Below the pieces are notes generated by a model. The model made no database searches. It saw nothing but the letters and a program-made list of their open reading frames with translations, and was not told where the DNA came from. A program made the position numbers and the translations under genes. Shown here in pieces: positions 44,938-53,503 of a stretch of DNA of 64,000 bases (positions are counted from its first letter, which is position 1; the number at the start of each line of letters is the position of its first letter). Origin of the DNA: MFZZ01 sp964582715 (GTDB lineage Bacteria > Patescibacteriota > Microgenomatia > UBA1406 > GWC2-37-13); NCBI GenBank assembly GCA_964582715.1, contig CAZOSM010000004.1, positions 1 through 64,000 on the forward strand, written 5' to 3'.

Positions 44938-45852
44938 ATGGAAAAGGAAGTCGGTGTTATTGGCCTGGGCAAAATGGGGAAAGGAGTAGCAGAACAGCTT
45001 GCCGAGAAAGGATGGCGGGTGATTGCTTATAACCGTACCGCAGAAAAAACAAAAGAACTAGAAGCATCAGGCATTGTGGGAACATATTCAATTGAGGAAT
45101 TTATGAAGGCGTTTCAATACAAGCCTCGTGTTATCTGGATTATGCTTCCTGCAGGTGATCCAGTTGAACAGATGATCTTTAGTCCAGAAGGGATTTATAA
45201 ATTTTTGGAAAAAGGTGATATTGTAATAGACGCAGGTAATTCTTTTTTCAAAGATGCCAAGCCTCGTGCTGAGAAATTAGCACAACAAGAGGTTGAGTAC
45301 GTTGATGTCGGAGTTTCGGGAGGGCCTCACGGCGCCCGCCATGGTGCTTGCCTTATGATCGGTGGATCTAAAGAATTATTTTATTGTTTAGAACAATTAT
45401 ATAAAGATGTTTCTTTAGAAGAAGGCTATGCTCATTTTGAAGGAGTTGGTGCTGGTCACTTTGTAAAGATGGTACATAACGGTATTGAATATGGCATGAT
45501 GCAGGCTATTGGAGAAGGATTTAATGTAATGAAAAAATCAGATTACCATTTAGATCTGCAAGAAGTTGCTCGTATTTACAATACAGGAAGTGTCATAGAA
45601 TCTCGATTAGTGGGCTGGCTAGAAAAAGCTTATAAAGAAAGTGGAGTAGATTTATCTGATATTTCTGGATCCATTAACTCAACTGGTGAAGGTGAATGGA
45701 CTGTCAAGACAGCAGAAGATATGGGAGAGCCTGTTCCAGTTATAAAAGATTCGTTTGAGTTTAGAAAACAGTCAACAGATAACCCAAGTTATGTTGGACA
45801 AGTCGTTTCGGCACTCCGTGGCCAGTTTGGAGGACATGCAGTTAAAAAGTAA
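44938..45852 (+). CDS. gnd: 6-phosphogluconate dehydrogenase, decarboxylating (short type)
   Basis: 304 aa from MEKEVGVIGLGKMGKG; in-frame starts at 44911 and 44920 overlap zwf and are possible. The Rossmann GLGKMG, the substrate-binding GVSGGPHGARHGACLMIGG and GAGHFVKMVHNGIEYGMMQAIGE with the catalytic lysine are intact. The short length is that of the NAD-preferring YqeC-like group. It yields ribulose 5-phosphate and CO2 and completes the oxidative pentose phosphate branch begun by zwf. Confidence 0.94.
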   Translation: MEKEVGVIGLGKMGKGVAEQLAEKGWRVIAYNRTAEKTKELEASGIVGTYSIEEFMKAFQYKPRVIWIMLPAGDPVEQMIFSPEGIYKFLEKGDIVIDAGNSFFKDAKPRAEKLAQQEVEYVDVGVSGGPHGARHGACLMIGGSKELFYCLEQLYKDVSLEEGYAHFEGVGAGHFVKMVHNGIEYGMMQAIGEGFNVMKKSDYHLDLQEVARIYNTGSVIESRLVGWLEKAYKESGVDLSDISGSINSTGEGEWTVKTAEDMGEPVPVIKDSFEFRKQSTDNPSYVGQVVSALRGQFGGHAVKK

Positions 45853-45853
45853 T

Positions 45854-46480
45854 ATGAATTATTCTCAAATCTTAGACATCTCTTTACCTCTTCATGAAGG
45901 AACCATTGTGTATCCAGGAAATCCCTCTATAGAATTAGAAGAGATGGGAAGCGCAGCAAGTGGATCTATCCTTTCTAAAATTATCTTTGGTTCACATACT
46001 GGAACTCATATTGATGCACCAAAACATGTGATATCAGGTGGCAAACCTTTGGATCAGATTCCTCTGGAAGCCTTTATTGGACCATGCCGCGTGATTGATT
46101 GTACTCACGACGAGATTTCTGTTAAAAAAGAAACACTTGAGCAGGCAAACATCCAAAAAGGAGAACGCATTCTATTGAAAACGACTAATTCTCAACGTGG
46201 ATATGATGTGTTTTATGAAGATTTTGTATTTGTATCAGGAGAAGCAGCTGCATACTTGGCAGAAAAGGAAGTAGCACTTGTAGCAATAGACTATCTTTCC
46301 ATAAAACAAAAAGGATCAAAAGACAATACACCTCATACCAATTTACTTTCAAAAGATATCCCAATTGTGGAAGGTATAGATTTATCAAAGGTAGAAGCAG
46401 GAGAGTACTTTTTAGTCATCTTGCCACTCAAGTTTATAGGAATTGATGGCTCACCTGCTCGTGCAATCTTGCTGAAGTAA
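45854..46480 (+). CDS. Cyclase-family metal hydrolase (kynurenine formamidase-like)
   Basis: 208 aa starting one base after the gnd stop. Metal motif HTGTHIDAPKHV and the DISLPLHEGTIVYPGNP start are diagnostic of the cyclase/arylformamidase fold. Typical substrates are N-formylkynurenine or amides; no tryptophan-degradation gene is nearby, so the real substrate is unknown. Co-transcribed with zwf-gnd by spacing. Confidence 0.9.
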   Translation: MNYSQILDISLPLHEGTIVYPGNPSIELEEMGSAASGSILSKIIFGSHTGTHIDAPKHVISGGKPLDQIPLEAFIGPCRVIDCTHDEISVKKETLEQANIQKGERILLKTTNSQRGYDVFYEDFVFVSGEAAAYLAEKEVALVAIDYLSIKQKGSKDNTPHTNLLSKDIPIVEGIDLSKVEAGEYFLVILPLKFIGIDGSPARAILLK

Positions 46481-47110
46481 TTATTGCCCCTTTGCTTCCA
46501 TATATTTTTTTCCATGACCGACAGTTGTATTAACTGGTTTTCCTTCTTTACACATGGGGCATTCTTCTTCTGTAAAAGATTCTACCGGAAGTTCTCCTAA
46601 AGCAAAATATGGAGCGCCAATTACTTCTTCAGTTACGTTTTGAGGATCACGATTTACCATCACACCAACTCTAACTACGTTTCCTCCTACTTGTTTTACA
46701 GTATCCACAACTTTGCGTACAGAACCACCAGTTGTGGTGAGATCTTCTATCACCAAAACATGTTTATTTGTTACTAACTTGTCATATCCTCTCGTGAATA
46801 CTTGATTTTTTTCCTGGTCTTTTTCTGTATACACTCCTAATACCTCTTTTCCTTTTAATTGAGAAAGATGATTTGCAGTCCATTGAGAAAGAATAATCCC
46901 ACCCAAGGCGGGAGCTGCAACCACATCAATATCTAAATCTTTAGTTTGTTCGGCAAACATTTGTCCTACTTTGGACGCGAGTTCCGTATGAGGGTAAAGC
47001 GCATCTTTATTGATGTATACCTTTCCATGGCGGCCAGAAGTATACACAAAATGATCATCAGTAATAACCGCACCAATCTTTTTTAGAATATCAATGACTG
47101 ATTGTTCCAT
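46481..47110 (-). CDS. pyrE: Orotate phosphoribosyltransferase
   Basis: 209 aa. The PRPP loop VLVIEDLTTTGGS and the FVYTSGRHGKVYINKDALYPH substrate region are present. It converts orotate and PRPP to OMP. The C-terminus has an extra CPMCKEGKPVNT segment; the paired cysteines suggest a small metal knuckle of unknown role, seen also in some long OPRTs. It lies 17 bases after pyrF in the sod-pyrF-pyrE unit. Confidence 0.94.
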   Translation of the reverse strand: MEQSVIDILKKIGAVITDDHFVYTSGRHGKVYINKDALYPHTELASKVGQMFAEQTKDLDIDVVAAPALGGIILSQWTANHLSQLKGKEVLGVYTEKDQEKNQVFTRGYDKLVTNKHVLVIEDLTTTGGSVRKVVDTVKQVGGNVVRVGVMVNRDPQNVTEEVIGAPYFALGELPVESFTEEECPMCKEGKPVNTTVGHGKKYMEAKGQ

Positions 47111-47127
47111 AGACTGTTATAAATGTG

Positions 47128-47925
47128 TTAACGGAAAGAATTAATGGCTTTTTGTAATTGCTGAGCTTCTTGTTGTGGGTTTTCGGCAAAGATAATACCT
47201 CGAGACGAGTTAATTATCATTCCACTTTTCTTTGAATTCAGCCCGGCTTTAACTGTTTGTTCTATATCTCCCCCTTGAGCTCCAATACCCGGGACTAAAA
47301 ATGTCATCCCATCAGAAAGAGAACGGATCGTTTGCATCTCGTTTGGATAAGTTGCTCCAACAACAAGTAAACAGTTATGATGAGTATTCCATTTCTCAAT
47401 AACTTGCTTTGCAACATGTTCATATAGAGGATGACCGTTTATTTTAAGATCTTGAAGTTCTGTGGCGCCAGGATTAGAAGTGCGACAAAGAATAATTGCA
47501 GCTTTATCGGTTCTCTCTAAAAAAGGTTGTATCGCTTCTTGACCGAGGTAAGGATGCAAGGTAATTGCATCTGCTTGAAGATAGTTAAACGCAAACTCCA
47601 CATAGCCATTATTCGTATTACCAATGTCACCACGTTTGGCATCCAGAATAATAATAACTTCTGGATAGGTAGTACGGATATAGTCACAAGTGAGCTTGAG
47701 CTCTTCTATACCCCGTATTCCTCGTGCTTCATAAAATGCAGTATTTGGTTTAAAAGCACATACAAGATGAGCGGTCTGATCAACGATCCATTTATTAAAG
47801 GAGAATTGTGGAAACGTTTCCTCTTTAAACTTTTGAGGAATTTTTTCAAAATCAGAATCAAGCCCAACACAAAGTAATGAGTTATTTTTTTCAATAATTG
47901 TGTCAAGCTTACTCTGAAATGTCAT
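47128..47925 (-). CDS. pyrF: Orotidine 5'-phosphate decarboxylase
   Basis: 265 aa of the longer subtype 2 form. The catalytic tetrad region reads ILDAKRGDIGNT, with LCVGLDSD at the N-terminus and FLVPGIGAQGGDIEQTVKAG near the end. It converts OMP to UMP. It lies between the sod gene upstream (9 bases) and pyrE downstream. Confidence 0.95.
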   Translation of the reverse strand: MTFQSKLDTIIEKNNSLLCVGLDSDFEKIPQKFKEETFPQFSFNKWIVDQTAHLVCAFKPNTAFYEARGIRGIEELKLTCDYIRTTYPEVIIILDAKRGDIGNTNNGYVEFAFNYLQADAITLHPYLGQEAIQPFLERTDKAAIILCRTSNPGATELQDLKINGHPLYEHVAKQVIEKWNTHHNCLLVVGATYPNEMQTIRSLSDGMTFLVPGIGAQGGDIEQTVKAGLNSKKSGMIINSSRGIIFAENPQQEAQQLQKAINSFR

Positions 47926-47934
47926 TATCAGTTA

Positions 47935-48513
47935 TTATATCACCTTTAATGCGTTCCACCAGTTTTGAATATACTCAGGTCTTTTATTCTGATACTTAAG
48001 GTAGTATGCATGTTCCCATACATCAAGACCAATAAGTGGTGTGTGACCCTGCAAGTATGGTGAATCCTGATTGGCTGTAGAATACAGCTCCAACTCGCCA
48101 TTGTTATCTACAAGCCAGGCCCAACCACTTCCAAAACGAGAAATAGCAGCATTTGTAAATTCTTCTTTAAAGGTATCTACTGATCCAAATTTGGATTTAA
48201 TTTTTTCAACAAGTTCTTCATTTACTTGTTTTTCTGGTCCCATAATTTCCCAGAAGAAAGAATGGTTTAAGTGACCACCGCCATTATTTTTAAACATAGT
48301 CTTGTCTGCTTCTGGAATAGTGAGTGAATCAAAATTCATCATAAGTTCTTTTAGATCTTTATCTTGAAGCTCTGCATGCTTTTCTGTTACAGCATTTAAT
48401 TTATCAATATAAGCCTGGTGGTGTTTAGTATGATGGATTTCCATCGTTTGAGCATCGATATAAGGCTCAAGCGCATTATACTCATAAGATAGTTGAGGAA
48501 GTGTATATTTCAT
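47935..48513 (-). CDS. Iron/manganese superoxide dismutase
   Basis: 192 aa: metal ligands in MEIHHTKHHQAYIDKL, the second His near NHSFFWEIMGP, and the DVWEHAYYLKYQNKRPEYIQNWWN C-terminal signature with the last Asp and His ligands. No signal peptide. Metal (Fe or Mn) cannot be told. It is the first gene of a unit with pyrF and pyrE, an unusual neighbour pair. Confidence 0.96.
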   Translation of the reverse strand: MKYTLPQLSYEYNALEPYIDAQTMEIHHTKHHQAYIDKLNAVTEKHAELQDKDLKELMMNFDSLTIPEADKTMFKNNGGGHLNHSFFWEIMGPEKQVNEELVEKIKSKFGSVDTFKEEFTNAAISRFGSGWAWLVDNNGELELYSTANQDSPYLQGHTPLIGLDVWEHAYYLKYQNKRPEYIQNWWNALKVI

Positions 48514-48649
48514 AATAAAAATGTGAACTCTTAACGTGTAACTATATTAGCATATATTCTTACAAAAAATATAAATATTCAGTAAGAAGATGTGAAGAAG
48601 GCTCCAAATTACTGAATTTTCATATAGTGTGACGTATAATGAGTAAGAC

Positions 48650-50122
48650 ATGAAGAAATTTATTTCACTCATTACATTCGGTTTATTACTTGTTGGAATC
48701 ATCATCTTACGTCTTGAGGTAATCGATGTAAATACTTCTAGTACTGCTTTCGTTTTTATGTTGCTTATCACTGTATTAACTTCACTTTTCTGGGGATTTT
48801 TTGCTGGAGTAATAATGCTCATTGCAAACGCTGTACTTACTGCTTATGCATTTATGTCCCCTTATGACCTTACACAACTTACTCAAACAGAACTGCAGGA
48901 GCTTGGTCTATTTATTTTGGAGGGCATGGTAATTTTACTGCTTGTTTATATTTTGCAAAAATCAAAAGAAGAAGAACATGAGTTGAGACAACGATTTCAG
49001 GTAATCCTTTCCAGTATTGGAGATGCGGTTATTGCTACTAATAAGCATGGGAATATTACGTATATGAATGCAGCTGCCCAAAAACTGCTGGGATTAAAAT
49101 TTCATAATGCTCATAAAAAGAAGTTATTTTCTGTTATTAATATTGAAGACAAGAATATCCATACATTCTTTAAAGAGAGTGTATCTGCAGCAATACATGA
49201 AGGTAAGCAAAAGTCAGTAAATAAGCCGGTGAAAATAACAACGCACCGAGGAAAGAAAATTGATATCCAAGACACGATAGCTCCATTACGCGATATTAAA
49301 GGGAAAATTATTGGTGTTGTGATTATTTTTAAAAATGTTTCTCAGCAACGGGAGATGGAATTGCAGAAAGAAGTACTTCTCGGATCAATTAGTCATGAAC
49401 TCAAAAATTACATTACGAGTATTCAGGGGTATAGTATGCTGATACAAAAGAAAATATCCGAAACAAATGATGAGAAACTTATTTCTTTTGCTAGCAAACT
49501 AAATAATAAGGTAGAGACTATGAAGAATATGGTAATTAGTATGCTTGATTTATCGAAATTAAGCGTAGGAAAGCTGGACATGAATCCAGAAAAGTTTGAT
49601 ATAGAAGAACTCATTCAATCTACCATAAACGATCTGGCCATAGACACACAACACATCATTAAGATGAAAGGGGCAGTAGATGTCTATGTAGAAGGTGATA
49701 AAATTCGTATTGGGCAAGTACTCACAAATTTGATTTCTAATGCAATTAAGTACTCATCTGATGATAAGGAAATTCATGTGAAGGTGGAGAGAAAAGATAT
49801 GGATGTTATTGTGAGTGTCACAGATTTTGGTAGTGGTATTTCTGAAGAACAAATTGAGAAAATTTTTAATCCATTTTATCGTGCTGGGAATGAGCAAGAA
49901 AAAAAACAGATAAGTGGATCGGGACTGGGATTATATATTTCTAAAGAAATCATTAAGCAGAATGGTGGCGATATCTGGCTTGAAACAAAAGCAGGTAAAG
50001 GCTCTACTTTTTATTTTTCACTACCAGCTATCATTACAGATGAAACAGAGGTGATTGAAGAATCAAAGAGTATTATTAATAAGATCAAACGGCTTCTTAA
50101 ATTCAATCTGGCAAGAGTGTAA
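48650..50122 (+). CDS. Membrane sensor histidine kinase with PAS domain
   Basis: 490 aa. Three or four N-terminal helices (7-100) are followed by a PAS domain (ILSSIGDAVIATNKHGNITYMNAAAQKLLG, 115-240), a HisKA helix with the phospho-acceptor in LLGSISHELKNYITSIQGYS, and a HATPase with N-box NLISNAIKYSS, G1 FGSGIS and G2 ISGSGLGLYISK. TATAAT (48635-48640) is 9 bases before the ATG. No receiver gene is adjacent; the OmpR-type regulator at 59069-59746 is a candidate partner. Confidence 0.93.
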   Translation: MKKFISLITFGLLLVGIIILRLEVIDVNTSSTAFVFMLLITVLTSLFWGFFAGVIMLIANAVLTAYAFMSPYDLTQLTQTELQELGLFILEGMVILLLVYILQKSKEEEHELRQRFQVILSSIGDAVIATNKHGNITYMNAAAQKLLGLKFHNAHKKKLFSVINIEDKNIHTFFKESVSAAIHEGKQKSVNKPVKITTHRGKKIDIQDTIAPLRDIKGKIIGVVIIFKNVSQQREMELQKEVLLGSISHELKNYITSIQGYSMLIQKKISETNDEKLISFASKLNNKVETMKNMVISMLDLSKLSVGKLDMNPEKFDIEELIQSTINDLAIDTQHIIKMKGAVDVYVEGDKIRIGQVLTNLISNAIKYSSDDKEIHVKVERKDMDVIVSVTDFGSGISEEQIEKIFNPFYRAGNEQEKKQISGSGLGLYISKEIIKQNGGDIWLETKAGKGSTFYFSLPAIITDETEVIEESKSIINKIKRLLKFNLARV

Positions 50123-50129
50123 CTCACTT

Positions 50130-50486
50130 TTATTGAGAAGAAAAGATTGATCCTACATAATGAATGAATTTTTCTACCCAAGAAGCATTCTTAAGTCTCA
50201 TATACTCTTTACGTTTTTTTATATCAATTGAACCGGGTAAAGGTGGATCTACCCAGCAAGAGATTAGGATCCATTCTTTCCGGTCATTTTTAGTGGCGAT
50301 AAGCGTTATAGTCAGGTCTTGATATTTCTTTACATGCTCCGTGGTATTTAGTTTCTTCCCTTTATGAATAGAGTCAGGGTACTTAAAAGCTCGCCAGGCC
50401 CATTCTTGAGGTATTTTACGTTCTTGTAATCGCTTTATTACATGATTTGTCCAGATTAACCCTTTGAAGTGAGATGAATAACTCAT
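50130..50486 (-). CDS. Small DUF4258-like protein
   Basis: 118 aa. TNHVIKRLQERKIPQEWAWRAFKYPDSI followed by TLIATKNDRKEWILISCWVD matches the H/R-x-x-x-R...E-R-x-I pattern and beta-sheet of DUF4258, a toxin-like RelE-related fold of unknown action. Charged C-terminus. It lies between a histidine kinase (convergent) and a GlsB-like gene. The assignment is by pattern only. Confidence 0.6.
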   Translation of the reverse strand: MSYSSHFKGLIWTNHVIKRLQERKIPQEWAWRAFKYPDSIHKGKKLNTTEHVKKYQDLTITLIATKNDRKEWILISCWVDPPLPGSIDIKKRKEYMRLKNASWVEKFIHYVGSIFSSQ

Positions 50487-50506
50487 AAATACTGTTATTG
50501 TAGCAT

Positions 50507-50537
50507 AAAAAAAAGCCCCCTTCTTAAAGGGGGCTTT
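50507..50537 (-). terminator. Rho-independent terminator after the first GlsB-like gene
   Basis: On the minus strand, AAAGCCCCCTT / AAGGGGGCTTT make an 11-bp stem with a 4-base loop, followed by a run of eight U. It lies between the stop of the GlsB-like gene (50550) and the start of the DUF4258-like gene, so it ends the former's mRNA. Confidence 0.92.
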
Positions 50538-50549
50538 AATAACTTACAA

Positions 50550-50804
50550 TTATGCTGATGTTCGTAAAACTCTTCCTGCCCAGATAAGTGCAACTGCACC
50601 TAATGTGGCAACTATCAGACTGTAAATATTAAATCCTGTGACACCTGATTGTCCAAAAAAATTCATAAGGAATCCTCCTACAAATGCACCGATGACACCA
50701 AGAATAATATCAGTAAACATACCTTGCTGACTATTTGTTCTCATGATAACGGATGCAAGCCATCCTGCAATTAATCCGAGTAAAAGCCATAATAAAATGT
50801 TCAT
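50550..50804 (-). CDS. GlsB/YeaQ/YmgE-family small membrane protein
   Basis: 84 aa from MNILLWLLLGLIAGWLASVIM. Two or three glycine-rich helices (GLIAGWLASVIM, IILGVIGAFVGGFLMNFFG, IVATLGAVALIWAGR) match the GlsB/YeaQ/YmgE transglycosylase-associated family, stress-linked and of unknown activity. The start is fixed by a strong Shine-Dalgarno (AAGGGGGTGG, opposite strand 50811-50820). A paralogue lies at 58710-58967. Confidence 0.9.
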   Translation of the reverse strand: MNILLWLLLGLIAGWLASVIMRTNSQQGMFTDIILGVIGAFVGGFLMNFFGQSGVTGFNIYSLIVATLGAVALIWAGRVLRTSA

Positions 50805-51000
50805 ATATTTCCACCCCCTTTCCATTATCAGAATTTATAATGCTATTTTTATCATCGTATGCTCAGTATAAAGTCGTTTAATAAAGAGGCAGTTAAAGAA
50901 GAATTAATAATATGTAAGAAGCAAAAAGCAAACTAACAGCAGACTCTTACAGGATGTATACCATTTTTTGCCTGATTATTTAATAACAATATCTACACTT

Positions 51001-51090
51001 AGAGTGCCTCAATCTATCCGCTATTTGGGACGAAAGAGGGAACCCCGCTATTATCATTAGATGCAAGCAGATATGGCGGGGCATTTTTAT
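51001..51090 (+). ncRNA. Candidate structured RNA in a 327-base gene-free stretch
   Basis: The stretch 50805-51131 holds no convincing gene. Within it, 51007-51081 is GC-richer than its surroundings and contains CCTC (51007-51010), GAGG (51036-51039) and a 9-bp stem CCCCGCTAT / ATGGCGGGG (51043-51051 with 51073-51081, one G-T pair) followed by a T-rich tail. It resembles a small RNA with its own terminator. No promoter is certain. The promoter of the next gene (TTGTTA, 17 bases, TATAAT at 51119-51124) lies after it, so it is not that gene's leader. Confidence 0.4.
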
Positions 51091-51131
51091 GGTATTTGTT
51101 ATCAGGATAATCTAATAGTATAATTATAAGT

Positions 51132-52382
51132 ATGATGTCCAAAATGAAAAAATATATTGCGAGTATTCTTTGTCTTTTTCTGTTGAGTGTCAGCGCTTCC
51201 ATAAACTATGTATTGGCAGATATTATTGATGTTGAAGATTTTACTATAGAGGTAAATGGTGTTATTACCACTACACTTAGAGATGAGGACTCCTTTTATA
51301 TAGGTGGAAGCTTTGAGGAGATAGAAGTGGAAGAAAATCAACCTGTTGAGCGTATTAATTTAGCAGAAATTGATTTAGAATCAGGAAATATTGCTGCTTG
51401 GAATCCACGTCCGGACGGGCCAGTTCAGGATATGGTGTTATATGACGATACCCTTTTTATTGGAGGCCAGTTTACAACATTTAATGGAGTAGAGCACCCT
51501 TATCTAGTTCAAGTTCACACAGATACAAAAGATGTGGAAACTGGTCTTATTACCAGTGATGATCCCATTTACGGATTATTTATAGATGAGGATATATTAT
51601 ATGTCAGTGGGTCATTTACTACTCTCAATGAGCAAAATAGATCGTATATCGCCTCGTATAATTTAGTAGATGATAAACTAACCTCCTGGAGTCCAGAAGT
51701 TAACGATACAGTGTACGATGTAGTGGCAGATGACGAAAGAATTTATATCGCAGGTGCTTTTACTGAGGTAAATGGTGAAGTGAGAAATCAAATAGCTGCT
51801 TTTGATAAGGATACTGAAGAGCTTATTGACTGGAATCCTTCTTCTGATCTTATTATTACTAATATAAGTGTTCTGGAAACAGGAGTCGAAGTAACTGGCT
51901 TTATACGAACAGATGATGAAATAGAGGCACGAAGGGTACTCTATGATACAGACTCAGTTGAAGAAATAAGGGTTGAGAAGATACCCATATCATCTGCCAC
52001 TTCATATAGTGCAATATGGAAACAGGAAGATAGAGAAAGTACAGAAGAGGCTCTTATGATAGATCAAGAAAAGCTTGGATTCCAAATTCCCACGCTGTCT
52101 GACATATTAACATTTGCAATTCGTGCATTTTTTGTGATTGCTGGATTAGCTGCTCTCTTTTTTTTATTACTTGGTGCTTTTGCCTGGGTCACCTCTGGTG
52201 GAGATCAGGATTCGATAACTGCAGCGCGTGAAAAAATTCAGGCAGCAGTAGTTGGATTACTCATGATGGTTGCAGTTCTTGCTGTGGTATGGACATTGGA
52301 ACAGGTCATTTTTAACAGGAGAATTTGTTTGGGTCTTTCATGCCCAGTTACGATACCTGCACTCTTGGAACCTGTAGAATAG
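51132..52382 (+). CDS. Secreted beta-propeller-like protein with a C-terminal pilin-like two-helix domain
   Basis: 416 aa with a signal peptide (KKYIASILCLFLLSVSASINYVLA). Residues 45-260 contain at least four repeats of about 45 residues with [FY]-I-[GA]-G-x-F and W-x-P motifs (FYIGGSF, LFIGGQFTTFNG, LYVSGSFTTLN, IYIAGAFTEVNG, WNPRPDGPV, WSPEVNDTV), as in delta-60/DUF5122 propeller repeats. The C-terminus (330-400) is a two-helix membrane domain with FAWVTSGGDQDSITAAREKIQAAVVGLLMMV, very like VirB2/T4SS-pilin domains of candidate-phyla bacteria. TATAAT ends 7 bases before the ATG. It could be a surface-displayed pilin-like fusion. Confidence 0.72.
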   Translation: MMSKMKKYIASILCLFLLSVSASINYVLADIIDVEDFTIEVNGVITTTLRDEDSFYIGGSFEEIEVEENQPVERINLAEIDLESGNIAAWNPRPDGPVQDMVLYDDTLFIGGQFTTFNGVEHPYLVQVHTDTKDVETGLITSDDPIYGLFIDEDILYVSGSFTTLNEQNRSYIASYNLVDDKLTSWSPEVNDTVYDVVADDERIYIAGAFTEVNGEVRNQIAAFDKDTEELIDWNPSSDLIITNISVLETGVEVTGFIRTDDEIEARRVLYDTDSVEEIRVEKIPISSATSYSAIWKQEDRESTEEALMIDQEKLGFQIPTLSDILTFAIRAFFVIAGLAALFFLLLGAFAWVTSGGDQDSITAAREKIQAAVVGLLMMVAVLAVVWTLEQVIFNRRICLGLSCPVTIPALLEPVE

Positions 52383-53168
52383 TTATTTCGTATCTTCAGT
52401 AATAAGATGAATTGAATCTGTAACTGTATAGTTTCCGATTGCAACTCTCTTGATGGAGAGAGTAGTTGCTTTTGTTTTTAATACGTTTCCAAGTTCATGC
52501 ACTAATCCTCGTACATAAGTTCCACTACTGCATTTTACTTTACATTTATATACAGCAACTTCAAGAGGAGATATCTTCTCAAAAAAATCTTGCCATTTAG
52601 CTAGAATTTCCTCCTGTCTAAAGTTCCCTTCAACTTGTGAAATACGTTTTCTAATGGATGTACGTAATTCATCAGTATGTATATATCTTTGACCTTTTAT
52701 TTCAATAGAGAATATCTGTACCTTTTTTTTGGGAATAGTAATTTCATCAAGCCTATTATGGTAAGCCCAGTAAAAAAGCGGTTTACCTTTTACTCGTGCT
52801 GATGAAAATGGTGGATATTCTTGCTCTTTTTTATGGAGTAACGACTGAAGTGCTTTTTGTACTTTATCTGCTGGGACTTCAACAGGGAAATGGTCAGATT
52901 GTTGTACTATTCCTAATACATCATAACTATCTGTTTCTATTCCTAGTATAAGTTCAAATTCATATATCTTATCTAATCCTTCATAAGCTTTTTTTTGTTT
53001 ATTTGTATCACCAATAAGAAGAAGGAGGAGTCCTTCTGCCATGGGGTCAAGGCGACCGGCATAGCCAATTTTAGTGTGTGTAAACTCTGGATATACTTCT
53101 TTGACTTTTTGTACTAATTGAAGTGGTGTATAACCTACTGGTTTATATACATTAAGATATTTGAGCAT
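52383..53168 (-). CDS. Second TruB-family pseudouridine synthase
   Basis: 261 aa. The catalytic GYAGRLDPMAEGLLLLLIG has the aspartate of TruB; other blocks are YPPFSSARVKGKPLFYWA and CSSGTYVRGLVHELG. It differs from the 41139-41774 enzyme in an insert of about 60 residues between the last two blocks and in the N-terminus (KYLNVYKPVGYTPLQLVQKV). It may modify a different RNA or act redundantly. It converges on the propeller gene with no gap. TACAAT lies just before the ATG. Confidence 0.88.
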   Translation of the reverse strand: MLKYLNVYKPVGYTPLQLVQKVKEVYPEFTHTKIGYAGRLDPMAEGLLLLLIGDTNKQKKAYEGLDKIYEFELILGIETDSYDVLGIVQQSDHFPVEVPADKVQKALQSLLHKKEQEYPPFSSARVKGKPLFYWAYHNRLDEITIPKKKVQIFSIEIKGQRYIHTDELRTSIRKRISQVEGNFRQEEILAKWQDFFEKISPLEVAVYKCKVKCSSGTYVRGLVHELGNVLKTKATTLSIKRVAIGNYTVTDSIHLITEDTK

Positions 53169-53360
53169 GATTGTAAGAAGTTATGATGTTACTTACAATT
53201 ATAAAGCATAGATTTAAATTAGATTGATATAAAAATATAATTCTGATTTTATGTCAGCAATATGTATTAATAAAAATGAGTCAATATGCTCATATTTAGT
53301 TTATTATTAGGTTGTCACCATAGTCTACTTACAGTATGTTTACATTTCCTTTACGAAAAC

Positions 53361-53389
53361 TTGACATTAAAATAGGGTGCTGATATAGT
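53361..53389 (+). promoter_or_regulatory. Sigma70-type promoter of the peptidoglycan block, in a 335-base gene-free stretch
   Basis: TTGACA (53361-53366), a 17-base spacer and TATAGT (53384-53389). Transcription would begin near 53396 and leave a leader of about 108 bases before the ATG at 53504. The gene-free stretch 53169-53503 holds nothing else that I can assign; the leader may fold (AUUACU and AGUAG segments) but shows no firm riboswitch. Confidence 0.7.
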
Positions 53390-53503
53390 TTGCAACATAC
53401 GTTTATAAACTGCTTGCATCAAATTACTAGATTACTTCAGAGAGAATCATAGTAGCTCATCTTAAATATATACGGCTGCACCCTCTGACACTTTGACTCA
53501 TGT

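Noticed and set aside
53374..53493. Long-range inverted repeat AGGGTGC...GCACCCT before the GH18 gene, as a riboswitch closing stem
   Set aside because: The 5' arm lies inside the spacer of the promoter at 53361-53389, upstream of the expected transcription start, so both arms would not be in the RNA.
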